From NCBI GenBank assembly GCA_902795715.1, contig CADBME010000073.1:1-5315 (forward strand): a stretch of DNA of 5,315 bases, written 5' to 3'. Every line of letters starts with the position of its first letter. The stretch's first letter is position 1. The position numbers were made by a program, and so were the translations under genes. The DNA is from an uncultured Lachnospiraceae bacterium. Its GTDB lineage: Bacteria; Bacillota_A; Clostridia; Lachnospirales; Lachnospiraceae. Positions 5,046 to 5,315 of the stretch are shown here, piece by piece. The notes beneath the pieces are model-generated. The model saw only the letters and a list, made by a program, of their open reading frames with translations. It did no database searches and was not told where the DNA came from.

Positions 5046-5315
5046 ATGAAAAGAAATCAAATCTATCAAATATACGGAAAAAATTATAAAGAGAATACGA
5101 TTCTCCTGCTCAGGAAGGCGGGGCTGGCTTCCCTGATCCCGTCTCCTGAATCGCGAATCGCCATCAAGCCAAATCTGGTCTCGACTTCTCCTGCTTCCTA
5201 TGGAGCGACCACGCATCCGGAAGTTGTGGCCGGTATTATTGAATATCTCCATAAAGAGGGTTATTACAACCTGGTAATCATGGAAGGTTCCTGGGTAGGA
5301 GATCGGACACAGGAT
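5046..5315 (+). CDS. DUF362-family protein, N-terminal 90 residues (runs off the window)
   Basis: The ATG at 5046 has AGAGGAG (5033-5039) six bases upstream, a good Shine-Dalgarno, and the frame stays open for 90 codons to the last base. The conserved block of DUF362 (PF04015) proteins is recognisable: RIAIKPNLVS (37-46), then SPASYGATTHPEVVAGIIEY (48-67), then NLVIMEGSWVGDRT (75-88). There is no signal peptide or membrane segment in the visible part. The biochemical role of the family is not established; some members also carry ferredoxin-like iron-sulfur domains, but any such region would lie beyond the window. The gene is isolated from ssrA by a strong terminator, so no functional link with trans-translation is implied. 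The frame on the opposite strand here (4986-5252) is a shadow. Confidence 0.85.
   Translation, partial: MKRNQIYQIYGKNYKENTILLLRKAGLASLIPSPESRIAIKPNLVSTSPASYGATTHPEVVAGIIEYLHKEGYYNLVIMEGSWVGDRTQD

Noticed and set aside
4871..5089. 72-residue + strand reading frame over the tmRNA 3' end and terminator
   Set aside because: It runs through the T arm, the terminator and the DUF362 start region; its residues reflect the A/T-rich hairpin, not a protein.
4986..5252. 88-residue - strand reading frame
   Set aside because: It is antisense to the DUF362 coding region, which has a good ribosome binding site and a conserved motif block.
1..5315. A novel defence or mobile system
   Set aside because: Every gene belongs to a familiar family in a known clostridial order, and gaps are short and mostly explained by promoters, leaders and terminators.

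Overview
The window looks like chromosomal housekeeping DNA from a low-to-moderate GC Firmicute of the class Clostridia, most likely Lachnospiraceae-like. This rests on the gene order secG - rnr - smpB - ssrA, the clostridial flavour of the proteins, strong AGGAGG-type ribosome binding sites, and consensus sigma-A promoters. No phylogenetic search was possible, so the family-level placement is inference. All recognised genes are on the + strand.

Layout. The window opens inside a BMP-family (Med/PnrA-like) substrate-binding protein gene whose 5' end, with its expected lipoprotein signal, lies outside. A consensus extended -10 promoter follows, then secG (TTG start, deduced from its Shine-Dalgarno), a hairpin terminator or attenuator, and an untranslated stretch of about 160 bases. 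Next come rnr (RNase R, complete, 720 aa) and a 168-base gap holding a three-copy 9-base repeat and a potential leader hairpin. Then smpB (complete, 156 aa), the ssrA promoter with a perfect 16-base palindrome just upstream, and ssrA itself (tmRNA, about 343 nt, proteolysis tag AEEHLAFAA). A very strong bidirectional terminator closes ssrA. The window ends in the first 90 codons of a DUF362-family gene.

How the genes work together. SmpB and tmRNA are the two core parts of trans-translation, which frees ribosomes stalled on non-stop mRNAs and tags the nascent peptide for degradation. RNase R is known in other bacteria to degrade the non-stop mRNA and to associate with tmRNA-SmpB. SecG is the small accessory subunit of the SecYEG translocon. 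Its linkage to rnr-smpB-ssrA is a familiar Firmicute arrangement with no proven mechanistic link. The flanking BMP and DUF362 genes appear to be separate transcription units.

I see no mobile element, CRISPR array, toxin-antitoxin pair or new defence system. The more interesting signals are small and regulatory: the palindrome and leader hairpin around the ssrA promoter, the absence of an encoded CCA on tmRNA, the non-coding elements between rnr and smpB, and the probable misplacement of three start codons by longest-ORF calling.
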